A model generated the notes under the pieces. The model was not told the origin of the DNA, made no database searches, and was given only the letters and a program-made list of their open reading frames with translations. A stretch of DNA of 64,000 bases, taken from contig NZ_PPSM01000014.1 of assembly GCF_002916655.1 (NCBI RefSeq), positions 558,001 through 622,000 on the forward strand. Direction: 5' to 3'. This DNA comes from Novosphingobium sp. HII-3. Lineage in GTDB: Bacteria > Pseudomonadota > Alphaproteobacteria > Sphingomonadales > Sphingomonadaceae. Each line of letters starts with the position of its first letter. Within the stretch, counting starts at the first letter, position 1. The position numbers and the translations under genes are program-made. Positions 50,923 through 59,451 of the stretch are shown here, piece after piece.

Positions 50923-51033
50923 GCCATTGACCAGACCGGCCGAGACCGGCCGCCTTTGCTTCGGCCATTAACATTCTGACATTGAACAAAAGCTCATTTG
51001 CCCAGCACGCATGGCCCGGAATACCCGGAGCCT

Positions 51034-51063
51034 GCGCCGGATCGTAGCTACACGGTCCGGCGC
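51034..51063 (+). other. Hairpin in the leader of the NfrB-like gene
   Basis: GCGCCGGA (51034-51041) pairs with TCCGGCGC (51056-51063), with a palindromic GTAGCTAC in the loop. It lies 25 bases ahead of the GTG start. Confidence 0.4.
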
Positions 51064-51087
51064 GGGCTTCGGCCCCGGGGGAGCAAA

Positions 51088-52500
51088 GTGCCAGTACCGC
51101 AAGCGTTGACTGACGTCGTCCTCTATCTGGAGACGCTGGAGCATGAACTTCTGCTCTTCGCGGCGTTCTGGATCGTGATCGGCGCCCTTGATGAACTCGG
51201 CCTCGACCTGTGCTGGCTGAGCTCGCGCCTTCTCGGGCGGGGGCGCTCCAGCCGGATCTCCGAAGCCGAGGCTGGCGCACCTCTGAGCGGCGGTGCGGCG
51301 GTGATCATTGCCGCGTGGCAGGAGGCCGATGTCATTGGCCATACCGTGAGGCACGCCCTTTCCGCATGGCGGCAACGCGACTTCACGCTCTATATCGGCT
51401 GCTATTGCAACGACGCGGCGACAATCGCGGCGGTGATGGAGGCCAGCAGCGACGATCCGCGCGCCAGGATCGTGATCACGCAGAACCCCGGGCCGACCAC
51501 CAAGGCGGACTGCCTGAACCGCATCTACGCGGCCTTGTGCGACGATGAGGCGCGCCATGGCAGGCGGTTCCGCTGCGTCGTGCTGCACGATGCCGAGGAT
51601 ATGGTTCATCCCGCCGAACTGGCGGTGATCGACAGGGCGCTCGACCACGCCGATTTCGTCCAGCTCCCGGTGCGCGCGGAACTTCTGGAATCCTCGCCAT
51701 GGATCGCGGCGCACTACGCGGACGAGTTCGCCGAAACGCATGGTAAATCGATGGTCGTGCGTGACGCCCTCGGCGCCGCGATACCGGCCGCCGGCGTAGG
51801 CTGCGGGTTCGCGCGGGAGATGATCGCCCGCATCGCGGCGCAGCGCGGCGGGGGACGGGGCCCGTTCGCGGCGGAGTGCCTGACGGAGGACTACGAACTC
51901 GGCCTTCTGGTCACGCGCGAAGGCGGCCGTTCGCGTTTCCTGCGCGTTCGCGACGAGCAAGGGGCGCTTGTTGCGACGCGTGCCTACTTCCCCGCACGGC
52001 TCGAGGATGCCGTGCGCCAGAAATCTCGCTGGATCCACGGCATCGCCTTCCAGGGCTGGGACCGGCTTGGCTGGAGCAGCGGCTGGGTGGACATGTGGAT
52101 GGCGCTGCGGGACCGGCGGGGGCCGTTGACAGCGGTCGTGCTTGCCTGCGGGTACGCCCTCTTGCTGGCCGAGGGGCTGCTTCAGCTTGCCGCATCGGGC
52201 GGGCTTTCCGGCGGCCCTGTCATGTCGCCTCTCCTCGAAGCGCTGGTTGTCATCTGCCTTGTCAGCTTCTTCTGGCGCTGCGCCTTCCGCGTCGCCTTCA
52301 CGTCCCGCGAATACGGCATTGTCGAGGGTCTAGGGGCGATCATGCGAATACCGGTGGCGAACCTCATTTCCATCCTGGCCGGCTGGCGCGCTGTCTCGGC
52401 CTACGTGCGCACCCTGTTCGGCGGAGCGGTCCGCTGGGACAAGACGCGGCATGACGCGCATCCGGCCGCGCTTGCGTTCCGCTCGGAGGCAGTGCTTTGA
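51088..52500 (+). CDS. NfrB-like membrane glycosyltransferase (GT2)
   Basis: A 470-residue protein starting at GTG 51088 after GGGGGAGCAAA. An N-terminal helix (about residues 16-35) precedes a processive-type GT2 domain with TKADCLN, HDAED, LTEDYELG and RQKSRWIHG (the D, DxD, ED and QxxRW set). Three to four membrane helices close it. The likeness is to E. coli NfrB, but that protein's C-terminal MshEN-type c-di-GMP-binding domain is absent here. The sugar polymer is unknown. The next gene overlaps by 4 bp and encodes a likely outer-membrane partner. Confidence 0.87.
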   Translation: MPVPQALTDVVLYLETLEHELLLFAAFWIVIGALDELGLDLCWLSSRLLGRGRSSRISEAEAGAPLSGGAAVIIAAWQEADVIGHTVRHALSAWRQRDFTLYIGCYCNDAATIAAVMEASSDDPRARIVITQNPGPTTKADCLNRIYAALCDDEARHGRRFRCVVLHDAEDMVHPAELAVIDRALDHADFVQLPVRAELLESSPWIAAHYADEFAETHGKSMVVRDALGAAIPAAGVGCGFAREMIARIAAQRGGGRGPFAAECLTEDYELGLLVTREGGRSRFLRVRDEQGALVATRAYFPARLEDAVRQKSRWIHGIAFQGWDRLGWSSGWVDMWMALRDRRGPLTAVVLACGYALLLAEGLLQLAASGGLSGGPVMSPLLEALVVICLVSFFWRCAFRVAFTSREYGIVEGLGAIMRIPVANLISILAGWRAVSAYVRTLFGGAVRWDKTRHDAHPAALAFRSEAVL

Positions 52501-53585
52501 GCCGGGGGAAGATTGCGCGTGGTCATCCGCTCGTGGCTTTGCTCGCGCTGCTCGGCGGTTGGGTGGCGGGCAGGGCGGCCACATGGGAAGCGCCGGTCGC
52601 CCGCGCGAGTGCGGCGGTGGAGGCCGCCGATATGTCCCTGGTCCCGGGCCCCCAATCGCTGCCGGATATTCAACCAGTTGCGCCTCCAATTGCTTTCGGA
52701 GCGACTCCACCCTTTTCCTCGCCTCTGTCGCTTACCGCGGCCGCTCCGCCTGCGGCCCTTCCGGTGTACGGTCATTGGAGCCGGCCGGCAGAGCACGGCG
52801 CGGCTCTGACGCACCTGCGCCGGGACTTCGCAACGTTGACGGCGCAGCCCCGTTTCTTTGCTCCGGAAATGCCGGGTACGGAACTGCCGCTGCCGCCGGG
52901 TCTTCCGGCCTTGCCGCCGCGTGCCCGGCGCTGGTCCATGGATGCGTGGGCCTTGCTGCGCCGGGACGGAGCTTTGTCGGCCGCTTCGGCCGGCGCGCTG
53001 CCGGCCACGTACGGGGCGAGCCAGGCGGGCGCCATCCTGCGGTATCGGTTGTCGATGAGCAGCCCGCAGCGTCCAAGCCTTTATCTCCGCAGCACGTCCT
53101 CGGCAGGGCAGGTCCGCGAGACCGGCCTTGCACTGGGATTTTCAGGCAGGCCCAAAGGCAGCATCCCGATCGTGGCCGCCGTCGAAGGCCGAATGATCGA
53201 CCAGGCGGGCCAGCGTCGCATGCAAGCCGCTGCGATGGTCGTGACGGAACTGCCCACGTTCACGCTTCCCGCAGGCTTTCGCGGCGAAGCGTATGGACAG
53301 GCGGGTTACGTCGCGGGCGATTACTCCACCCCGTTCGCGGACGGGCAAATCCGCGCCGACACCCCTCTCTTCAGCACGCGATCGCTTTCGGCTCGAGTGG
53401 GGGCGGGTGTGTGGGGCGGCGCTCAGAAAGGGGCAGCCCGGCTTGATGCGGGCCCCAGCGCGTCGCTCGCGATGCCTCTCGGGCGCGGGCTGAACGGCCG
53501 CGTCGCAGTCGACTGGCGCTTCCGGCTGGCCGGAGCCGCGGAGCCCGGTTCCGGCCCCGCCGTGACGCTATCCGCAGGATTCTGA
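52497..53585 (+). CDS. Exported protein with C-terminal beta-barrel-like region (NfrA-C-like partner)
   Basis: A 362-residue protein starting at TTG 52497, overlapping the NfrB-like gene by 4 bp. An N-terminal hydrophobic segment (about residues 11-28) is a signal or anchor; a Pro/Ala-rich stretch of about 120 residues follows. The last 190 residues alternate hydrophobic and polar positions (AILRYRLSM, PSLYLRSTS, RGEAYGQAGYVAGDY, GLNGRVAVDWRFRLAG) and end in Phe, as outer-membrane barrel strands do. It resembles the C-terminal part of NfrA, without its TPR region. It may help export a glycan made by its partner. Confidence 0.65.
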   Translation: MSRGKIARGHPLVALLALLGGWVAGRAATWEAPVARASAAVEAADMSLVPGPQSLPDIQPVAPPIAFGATPPFSSPLSLTAAAPPAALPVYGHWSRPAEHGAALTHLRRDFATLTAQPRFFAPEMPGTELPLPPGLPALPPRARRWSMDAWALLRRDGALSAASAGALPATYGASQAGAILRYRLSMSSPQRPSLYLRSTSSAGQVRETGLALGFSGRPKGSIPIVAAVEGRMIDQAGQRRMQAAAMVVTELPTFTLPAGFRGEAYGQAGYVAGDYSTPFADGQIRADTPLFSTRSLSARVGAGVWGGAQKGAARLDAGPSASLAMPLGRGLNGRVAVDWRFRLAGAAEPGSGPAVTLSAGF

Positions 53586-53632
53586 AACGCGGCTTTTCCC
53601 CGGGGCGATGCTGCGGTAGCGAGTGTCTCGCC

Positions 53633-54547
53633 ATGGATGTCTATCTTCCCATCGCCAATCTGTCGGTCAACGGCCTCGTCATCATCGCGTTGGGGGCGCT
53701 TACGGGCGTGCTCTCGGGCATGTTCGGTGTGGGTGGGGGCTTTCTCACCACGCCGCTGATGATCTTCTACGGCATCCCGCCGACGGTCGCCGCCGCTTCC
53801 GCCGCCAGCCAGGTGACCGGTGCGAGCGTCTCCGGCGTTTTCGCACATACGCGGCGCGGCGGCGTGGATTACCACATGGGCGGTGTAATGGTGGCGGGCG
53901 GGATCATCGGCACGGGCCTTGGCGCGGCGCTGTTCAACCTGCTTGAGCGGCTTGGCCAGATCGATACGGTGATCAACATCCTTTACGTTCTCCTGCTGGG
54001 TTCCATCGGCACGCTGATGGCGCGCGAGAGCATTCAGGGAATTCGCGCCGAAAAGAGCGGCGTGCCGGTCGCCGCGCGCAAGCGCCGTCACCATCCGATG
54101 GTGGCAAGCCTGCCGATGCGGTGGCGGTTCTATCGCTCCGGCCTCTACATCTCGCCCCTGGCGCCCTTGCTGCTGGGCGTCGCGACCGGCATTCTGACGA
54201 TGCTCATGGGCATCGGCGGGGGCTTCGTGCTCGTACCGGCCATGCTTTACATCCTGGGCATGAGCGCGAACGTGGTCGTCGGAACGTCCCTGTTCCAGAT
54301 CCTCTTCGTGACTATGGCCACGACCATGATGCACGCCCTGACCACTCGCGCGGTGGATATCGTTCTCGCCTCACTGTTGCTGCTTGGATCGGTTTCCGGT
54401 GCTCAGATCGGCGCTCAGTTCGCGCAGAAGGCCAGTCCCGTGAAACTGCGCCTTGTGCTCGCCCTCATCGTCCTGCTCGTGGCGGGGCGCATGGCGCTTG
54501 GGCTCGGCTACCGTCCGGACGAGATCTATACGGTCGCACCGCTGTGA
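53633..54547 (+). CDS. TauE/SafE family sulfite/organosulfonate exporter
   Basis: A 304-residue membrane protein with about eight helices in two repeats. The family signatures are GVLSGMFGVGGGFLTTPLMIF and LTMLMGIGGGFVLVPAML, with a conserved acidic-free glycine core. It exports sulfite, sulfoacetate or related anions. The next gene, of TIGR02186, overlaps by 4 bp, and this pairing occurs in many alphaproteobacteria, suggesting a joint role. Confidence 0.9.
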   Translation: MDVYLPIANLSVNGLVIIALGALTGVLSGMFGVGGGFLTTPLMIFYGIPPTVAAASAASQVTGASVSGVFAHTRRGGVDYHMGGVMVAGGIIGTGLGAALFNLLERLGQIDTVINILYVLLLGSIGTLMARESIQGIRAEKSGVPVAARKRRHHPMVASLPMRWRFYRSGLYISPLAPLLLGVATGILTMLMGIGGGFVLVPAMLYILGMSANVVVGTSLFQILFVTMATTMMHALTTRAVDIVLASLLLLGSVSGAQIGAQFAQKASPVKLRLVLALIVLLVAGRMALGLGYRPDEIYTVAPL

Positions 54548-55296
54548 GGGTCTTCATCGCCCTGCTGGCCCTTCTTGCGCTGACCGGGGCCCGTGATCCG
54601 ATCCTCGTGCCCGAGGTTTCCCAGCACAAGGTGGACCTCCAGCAGGGGTTCACGGGGACGGAACTCCTGCTCTTTGGCGCCGTCCTGACGCCGGAAGGAT
54701 CACGCGCGGCGCAGGATTACGACATCGTGGTCGTACTCAAGGGCCCGACCCAGTCCATCGTGCTGCGGGAGAAGGAGAAGGTCGCCGGCGTGTGGATCAA
54801 TGCCGCCAGCACCGAACTGCGCAGCGCGCCCAGCTACTACGCCATCGCATCGAGCCGCCCGATTGCCCGCATCGTGGACGAGAAGACCGCCGCGATCTAC
54901 GAACTTGGCCTCAAGTGGCTGCAACTCTCCCCGATCGGAGCGATCGACCCTGAGGAACAGGCGCGTTTCTCGGCCGGTCTCGTCGACCTCAACAAGCGCA
55001 TGGGTCTCTATCGCGAGGAGGAGGGCGGCGTCACCGTGAAGGAGCAGGTGCTCTATCAGGCGCGAATAGAACTGCCTTCGCGGGTGCCGACCGGCATCTA
55101 CACCGCCGAGACCTTCGCGATTTCGAAGGGGCGCGTTGTCGCCTCGGCCAGCAGCGAGGTCGAGGTACGCAAGCTGGGCGTCGAGCGCGCCATTGCCGAT
55201 TTCGCGGAGAACTACGGCTTTGCCTATGGCCTGCTGGCAGTGTTCGTCTCGGTGGCGATGGGGTGGCTGGCGGGTCGCCTGTTTGCCCTGATCTGA
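54544..55296 (+). CDS. TIGR02186 family membrane-anchored protein
   Basis: A 250-residue protein starting at GTG 54544 (overlap of 4 bp with the TauE/SafE gene). A signal peptide (FIALLALLALTGA) is followed by a periplasmic domain (EVSQHKVDLQQGFTGTELLLFGA and YDIVVVLKGPTQSIVLREKEKVAGVWIN, located at 54616-54798) and a C-terminal membrane helix. This is the layout of TIGR02186 proteins, whose genes accompany TauE/SafE exporters. The exact role is unknown. Confidence 0.85.
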   Translation: MRVFIALLALLALTGARDPILVPEVSQHKVDLQQGFTGTELLLFGAVLTPEGSRAAQDYDIVVVLKGPTQSIVLREKEKVAGVWINAASTELRSAPSYYAIASSRPIARIVDEKTAAIYELGLKWLQLSPIGAIDPEEQARFSAGLVDLNKRMGLYREEEGGVTVKEQVLYQARIELPSRVPTGIYTAETFAISKGRVVASASSEVEVRKLGVERAIADFAENYGFAYGLLAVFVSVAMGWLAGRLFALI

Positions 55297-55371
55297 CCTC
55301 TTAGCTTCCGGTTAACCCTCTGGCCCTAGGCTTATGCCTTGTTGCTGAATTCATGAAGGGTTGACGGGCTG

Positions 55372-57030
55372 ATGCACTCCGATGGCCATCCTGAATCGCG
55401 TTTCGTCCCCTTGCAGACAGAGGGTCGTGCGGCGCGCGGTCTCGAGCCGATCGGCTCTGTCCTGAAGATCGACGGCGGAGGAGGATGCGTCGCCTTTCCG
55501 GTGGAGCGTTTCCGCCAAACGCGGTTGGACAGCGATCCCTCGGTGGCGCTTTCGGGTCAGGTCAACAGCCAGGTCAAGATCCGCGTCAGCAGCGGCTGGC
55601 TCTTGGCAAGCGTGCGGAACCAGAGCCTGGACGACACCGGCGCCATCGTCTCGGAAGTGGATTTCCTCGGCGAAGGGCGGGAGGATCCGTCAACAGGCCA
55701 CATCCACGGGTTTCGCAGGGGCGTCACGCAGTTCCCGGTCCCGGGCGCGCCCGTCTTCCCCGCCACGAGCGACGACCTGCGGCAGATCTACGCCAGCGAC
55801 GAACGCGAGGCGGTGGAGATCGGCGCGGTCTATCCCACGCAGGATATCCGCGCCGGGCTGAGCGTGGATGCGCTGCTTGGAAAGCACTTCGCGCTTCTGG
55901 GTTCGACCGGCACGGGCAAGTCGACCAGCGCGGCGCTGATCCTTCACCGCATCTGTGAGCGTGCGCCTGAGGGCCACATCATCATGGTCGACCCGCATGG
56001 GGAGTACGCGGCGGCGTTTCGGGACACCGGCGTGATCCTGGACGTGACCAACCTGCAGATGCCGTACTGGCTGATGAACTTCGAGGAGCATTGCGAAATC
56101 CTCCTCACCTCGCGCGGCGACGACCGGCAGCTTGACGCCGAGATCCTCGGCAAGGCGCTGCTGGAGGCGCGTTCGAAGAACCGGCTTGCCGAGCAGGTGG
56201 GCAAGATTACGGTGGACTCGCCGATACCCTATCTGCTGTCGGACCTGGGGGCGATCCTCAACAACGCGATGGGAAAGCTCGACAAGGGGCACAACACCGC
56301 GCCTTACTTGCGCATCCGCAACAAGCTGGACGAGCTTCGCGGCGACCCGCGCTACCAGTTCATGTTCTCCGGCATGCTCGTGGGCGACATCATGGCGGAG
56401 TTCATCGGCATGCTGTTCCGCCTGCCATCGCGCGGGCGGCCGATCTCGATCATCGATGTGTCCGGAGTTCCCACCGAGATCACCTCCACCGTCGTCGCCG
56501 TGCTCAGCCGCATGGTGTTCGACTTCGCGGTCTGGGCCCGCGGGGAGGAGACACGCCCCATCCTCCTCGTGTGCGAGGAGGCGCACCGCTACGTCCCCAA
56601 CGAGAGGAACGCCGATGGATCCTCGGTCGGTCGCATCCTGTCGCGCATCGCCAAGGAAGGCCGCAAGTACGGCATCTCGCTCGGGCTCATAACCCAGCGA
56701 CCGTCCGATCTTGCCGAGGGTGTCCTGTCGCAGTGCGGCACCATCATTGCGATGCGCCTCAACAACGAGCGGGATCAGGCCGTGGTGCGCGCGGCGATGC
56801 CGGAGGGCGCGCGCGGGTTCCTCGATTCGATTCCGGCGCTGCGCAACAGGGAGTGCGTCATCAGCGGCGAGGGCGTGGCGATCCCGATGCGCGTGGCCTT
56901 CGACGATCTTGAGGAGAGCCGCCGGCCGGCCTCCGCCGATCCTTCCTTCGCGCAGCTGTGGAAGCGGACCGGTGGCGAGGAGGAGATGGTCCTGCGTACC
57001 GTCCGAAAATGGCGCGCGCAGGGGCGGTGA
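55372..57030 (+). CDS. HerA-like ATP-binding protein (HAS barrel and DUF87)
   Basis: A 552-residue hexameric-ATPase-type protein. An N-terminal HAS-like beta barrel (about residues 15-110) precedes the RecA-like core with Walker A LLGSTGTGKST (about residues 178-188), Walker B IIMVDPHGEY, the sensor region RPILLVCEEAHRYVPNER, and an arginine-finger type segment near GLITQRPSDL. HerA drives DNA with the NurA nuclease in archaea and in some defence systems. No NurA or other nuclease gene is adjacent, so it is an orphan; relatives with unknown role are common in alphaproteobacteria. Confidence 0.87.
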   Translation: MHSDGHPESRFVPLQTEGRAARGLEPIGSVLKIDGGGGCVAFPVERFRQTRLDSDPSVALSGQVNSQVKIRVSSGWLLASVRNQSLDDTGAIVSEVDFLGEGREDPSTGHIHGFRRGVTQFPVPGAPVFPATSDDLRQIYASDEREAVEIGAVYPTQDIRAGLSVDALLGKHFALLGSTGTGKSTSAALILHRICERAPEGHIIMVDPHGEYAAAFRDTGVILDVTNLQMPYWLMNFEEHCEILLTSRGDDRQLDAEILGKALLEARSKNRLAEQVGKITVDSPIPYLLSDLGAILNNAMGKLDKGHNTAPYLRIRNKLDELRGDPRYQFMFSGMLVGDIMAEFIGMLFRLPSRGRPISIIDVSGVPTEITSTVVAVLSRMVFDFAVWARGEETRPILLVCEEAHRYVPNERNADGSSVGRILSRIAKEGRKYGISLGLITQRPSDLAEGVLSQCGTIIAMRLNNERDQAVVRAAMPEGARGFLDSIPALRNRECVISGEGVAIPMRVAFDDLEESRRPASADPSFAQLWKRTGGEEEMVLRTVRKWRAQGR

Positions 57031-57031
57031 C

Positions 57032-58471
57032 CTACATCGAGAAGGCGTCCCGCCACTTGCCGAAGCGGTGATAGAGCACCGTGATGAGAACCGTCAGCCC
57101 GGAGCCGACCGGGTATGACCACCACACCGCCTCGCTGCCGATGAGCGGCTCGGCTATCGCGTAGAAGCCGAGGCGTCCGGGGTAGAGTCCCAGGAACAGG
57201 ATCACCAGCGGCGCGACGACGGCGCCGTAGGCGCGCATGGTGCCGGTCAGGATCATCGTGATAGAGACGATGACAAACGAGGCGGTGCAGACGAGCTGGA
57301 TATGTTCGGCGATCGGCATGGCGGGGCTATCCGCGCCGAGGAACAGCGCCAGCAGCGGGGCGTCGAAGCCGACGATCAGGGCTGCCAGCACGATCGAGAG
57401 GACAAGCGCGGTGCCAACGCCGATGAGGGTCACACGGTCGACGCGGCTGTGGTCCCCTGCGCCGAGGGACTGGGCCACCATGGCGCTGACGGCCGAGCCG
57501 ATGGCGAAGGCGGGCATCTGCAGGTAGTTCCACAGCTGCAGGGACGCGCCATAGGCCGCCGCGGCATTCAGGCCTTCGCGATTGACGAGGCCGACCATGA
57601 TCAGTCCCGCGGCCGACACGATCAGCATCTGCGCGCCCATCGGCAGGCCTTTGCTGAGGACGTAGCGCAAGTCATCGCCGCGGGGGCGCAGGTAGCCAAG
57701 CTCCGGCCCGCGCAGGCGCAGCGGCAGATCGTTGCGATAGATCACCCAGATCTGCAGCAGCATTCCGGCCGTGTTGGCAAGTGCCGTGGCTATGGCGGAA
57801 CCCGCCACGCCAAGAGCGGGAAGCGGCCCCACGCCGATGATGAGTATCGGGTTGAGCGCGATGTCGACGACGACCGCCAGGATCATCGCGTAAAGGGGAG
57901 TCTTGGAATCGCCCGCGCCGCGCATGCCCATCGACACCATCATGTTCACGGTCGCGAGGGGAATCGTCACGAAGACGACCCGCAGGTACGCCAGCGCGTT
58001 CGCCTTGCTGGCGGCCGGCGTGCCGAGGACGTCCAGCAGGGCACCGGCTCCGAACCATCCGACAACGCCCGTGGCGATGGAGATGAGAAGACAGAAGCCG
58101 ACCCCGGTGCCGAAGGTCTGGCGGGCGGCGTCGATCTGGCGCGCACCGAAGTGCTGGCCGACGCGCACCGTCGTCGCCATGCCGAAGCCGAAGACGGCGG
58201 CGAAGATCAGGAACATGACGATGTTGGCGTTCGCCGTCGCCGCCAGCGCCGCTTCGCCCAGCAGACGGCCCACCCAGATCGCGTTTACCGAGCCGTTCAG
58301 CGCCTGCAGCACGTTGGACGCCAGCATGGGGATCGAGAAGAACAGCAGCGTCTTCAGGATCGGCCCCTTGGTCAGGTCGCCCCGCATGGCCGGACGCGCC
58401 GCTGCTTGCTCCTGAGGCGAATCTGCAGCGGCGAGCTCTTCTCCGGCAGGAATGGGCGATGCTTCGTTCAT
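57032..58471 (-). CDS. MATE family efflux transporter
   Basis: A 479-residue exporter with 12 predicted helices in two six-helix halves. Family segments are PMLASNVLQALNGSVNAIWVG near residue 50, ANANIVMFLIFAAVFGFGMATTVRVGQ and the second-half counterpart LMVGLVNREGLNAAAAYGASLQLW-like stretch near 57540-57610. It expels cationic compounds using Na+ or H+. The start overlaps queE by 4 bp, so it is probably translated from the queE mRNA. Confidence 0.92.
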   Translation of the reverse strand: MNEASPIPAGEELAAADSPQEQAAARPAMRGDLTKGPILKTLLFFSIPMLASNVLQALNGSVNAIWVGRLLGEAALAATANANIVMFLIFAAVFGFGMATTVRVGQHFGARQIDAARQTFGTGVGFCLLISIATGVVGWFGAGALLDVLGTPAASKANALAYLRVVFVTIPLATVNMMVSMGMRGAGDSKTPLYAMILAVVVDIALNPILIIGVGPLPALGVAGSAIATALANTAGMLLQIWVIYRNDLPLRLRGPELGYLRPRGDDLRYVLSKGLPMGAQMLIVSAAGLIMVGLVNREGLNAAAAYGASLQLWNYLQMPAFAIGSAVSAMVAQSLGAGDHSRVDRVTLIGVGTALVLSIVLAALIVGFDAPLLALFLGADSPAMPIAEHIQLVCTASFVIVSITMILTGTMRAYGAVVAPLVILFLGLYPGRLGFYAIAEPLIGSEAVWWSYPVGSGLTVLITVLYHRFGKWRDAFSM

Positions 58472-59214
58472 GTCCCTCTCGTGTCTCCCCAGAGATGGAT
58501 GTGCAAGCGGTCGGTGAAGCGCAGTCCGTTCGCCGCGCAGAAATCCGCCAGCCATCCCGACCGTTCCCGTATGACATCGCTGGAGCGGCCTTCGGGCATC
58601 AGGAACAGCCGGGCGCCCGGGATCGCATAGGTTTCCCGGAGGGCGCGGACCTCGTCGAGGTCGTCGGGTGTCGCGATCACGAACTTGAAGTAGGCGCGGG
58701 GCTCGGCCGCCCATGCGGCAAGGCGTTTCGGCAGGAGCGCGAGGTCGGCCGGGTTACCGCTGTGCGCCAGCTTCGGGCTGACGTTGTACTGGTTCACGCG
58801 TGCATCCAGCGCCGGATGGGGGGCGACGGTCGAGTTCGTCTCCATCTCCACGTGCATGCCGGGGCGCAGATCGTCGAGAACGGCAAGCATGCGGGCAAGC
58901 GCCGCGCCCTGAAGCAGCGGTTCGCCACCCGTGATGACGAGACGGTCCGGGACAAGTGCCGCGATCCGCTCCGCCAGCGCGGCTTCCTCCATCGCCACCT
59001 GGTTCTCGCTCCGCTCAAAGGCCAGGGCGTCGCGGTGCGGGCGATTGTCGCCGGTGAAGCGCCAGGTGTAGGCGGTGTCGCACCATTGGCAGGCGAGATT
59101 GCAGCGCGAGAGGCGCACAAACGTGCTCGGCTGCCCCATCGAAGGGCCTTCGCCCTGCAGGGAGGCGAAGATTTCCGGCTCGCCGGGCGTGGTGGTGGCT
59201 AGGGTCAGGGGCAT
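58468..59214 (-). CDS. queE: 7-carboxy-7-deazaguanine synthase QueE
   Basis: A 248-residue radical SAM enzyme of queuosine biosynthesis. The cluster motif is CNLACQWCDTAYTW (CxxxCxxC), with the family opening EIFASLQGEGPSMGQPSTFVR and GGEPLLQ. It converts carboxytetrahydropterin to carboxydeazaguanine. The upstream region lacks an AG-rich ribosome site and holds two tandem GTGTAAACC units (minus strand). queC and queD are not in the window. Confidence 0.95.
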   Translation of the reverse strand: MPLTLATTTPGEPEIFASLQGEGPSMGQPSTFVRLSRCNLACQWCDTAYTWRFTGDNRPHRDALAFERSENQVAMEEAALAERIAALVPDRLVITGGEPLLQGAALARMLAVLDDLRPGMHVEMETNSTVAPHPALDARVNQYNVSPKLAHSGNPADLALLPKRLAAWAAEPRAYFKFVIATPDDLDEVRALRETYAIPGARLFLMPEGRSSDVIRERSGWLADFCAANGLRFTDRLHIHLWGDTRGT

Positions 59215-59226
59215 AGGAAGAGGGAT

Positions 59227-59244
59227 GGTTTACACGGTTTACAC
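59227..59244. repeat. Tandem 9-mer GGTTTACAC x2 upstream of queE
   Basis: Two exact copies at 59227-59235 and 59236-59244, followed by a partial third (GGTAC). They lie 13-30 bp ahead of the queE start codon. Confidence 0.6.
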
Positions 59245-59358
59245 GGTACAGAGAACGAAGCGGCGCCCCGGGTCCAGGGTGTCGCCGGCGAAGGAGACGA
59301 TGCGCCTTGCAGCGTCGCAGAAGATGCGCGCGCGGGCATACAGTCAACCGGGATTACA

Positions 59359-59375
59359 CGCGTGATCATCACGCG
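59359..59375. promoter_or_regulatory. Perfect palindrome CGCGTGAT-C-ATCACGCG between queE and valS
   Basis: An 8-1-8 inverted repeat, 145 bp upstream of queE and 77 bp past the valS stop. A one-base centre cannot loop in RNA, so it reads as a DNA operator. Confidence 0.45.
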
Positions 59376-59451
59376 ACAGTGTCAGAGGTCCGGCAAGTAG
59401 GAAAGCGCCGGGCCCAGGCATGGCCCCGGAGCGACCCGGGGCCACATCTCA

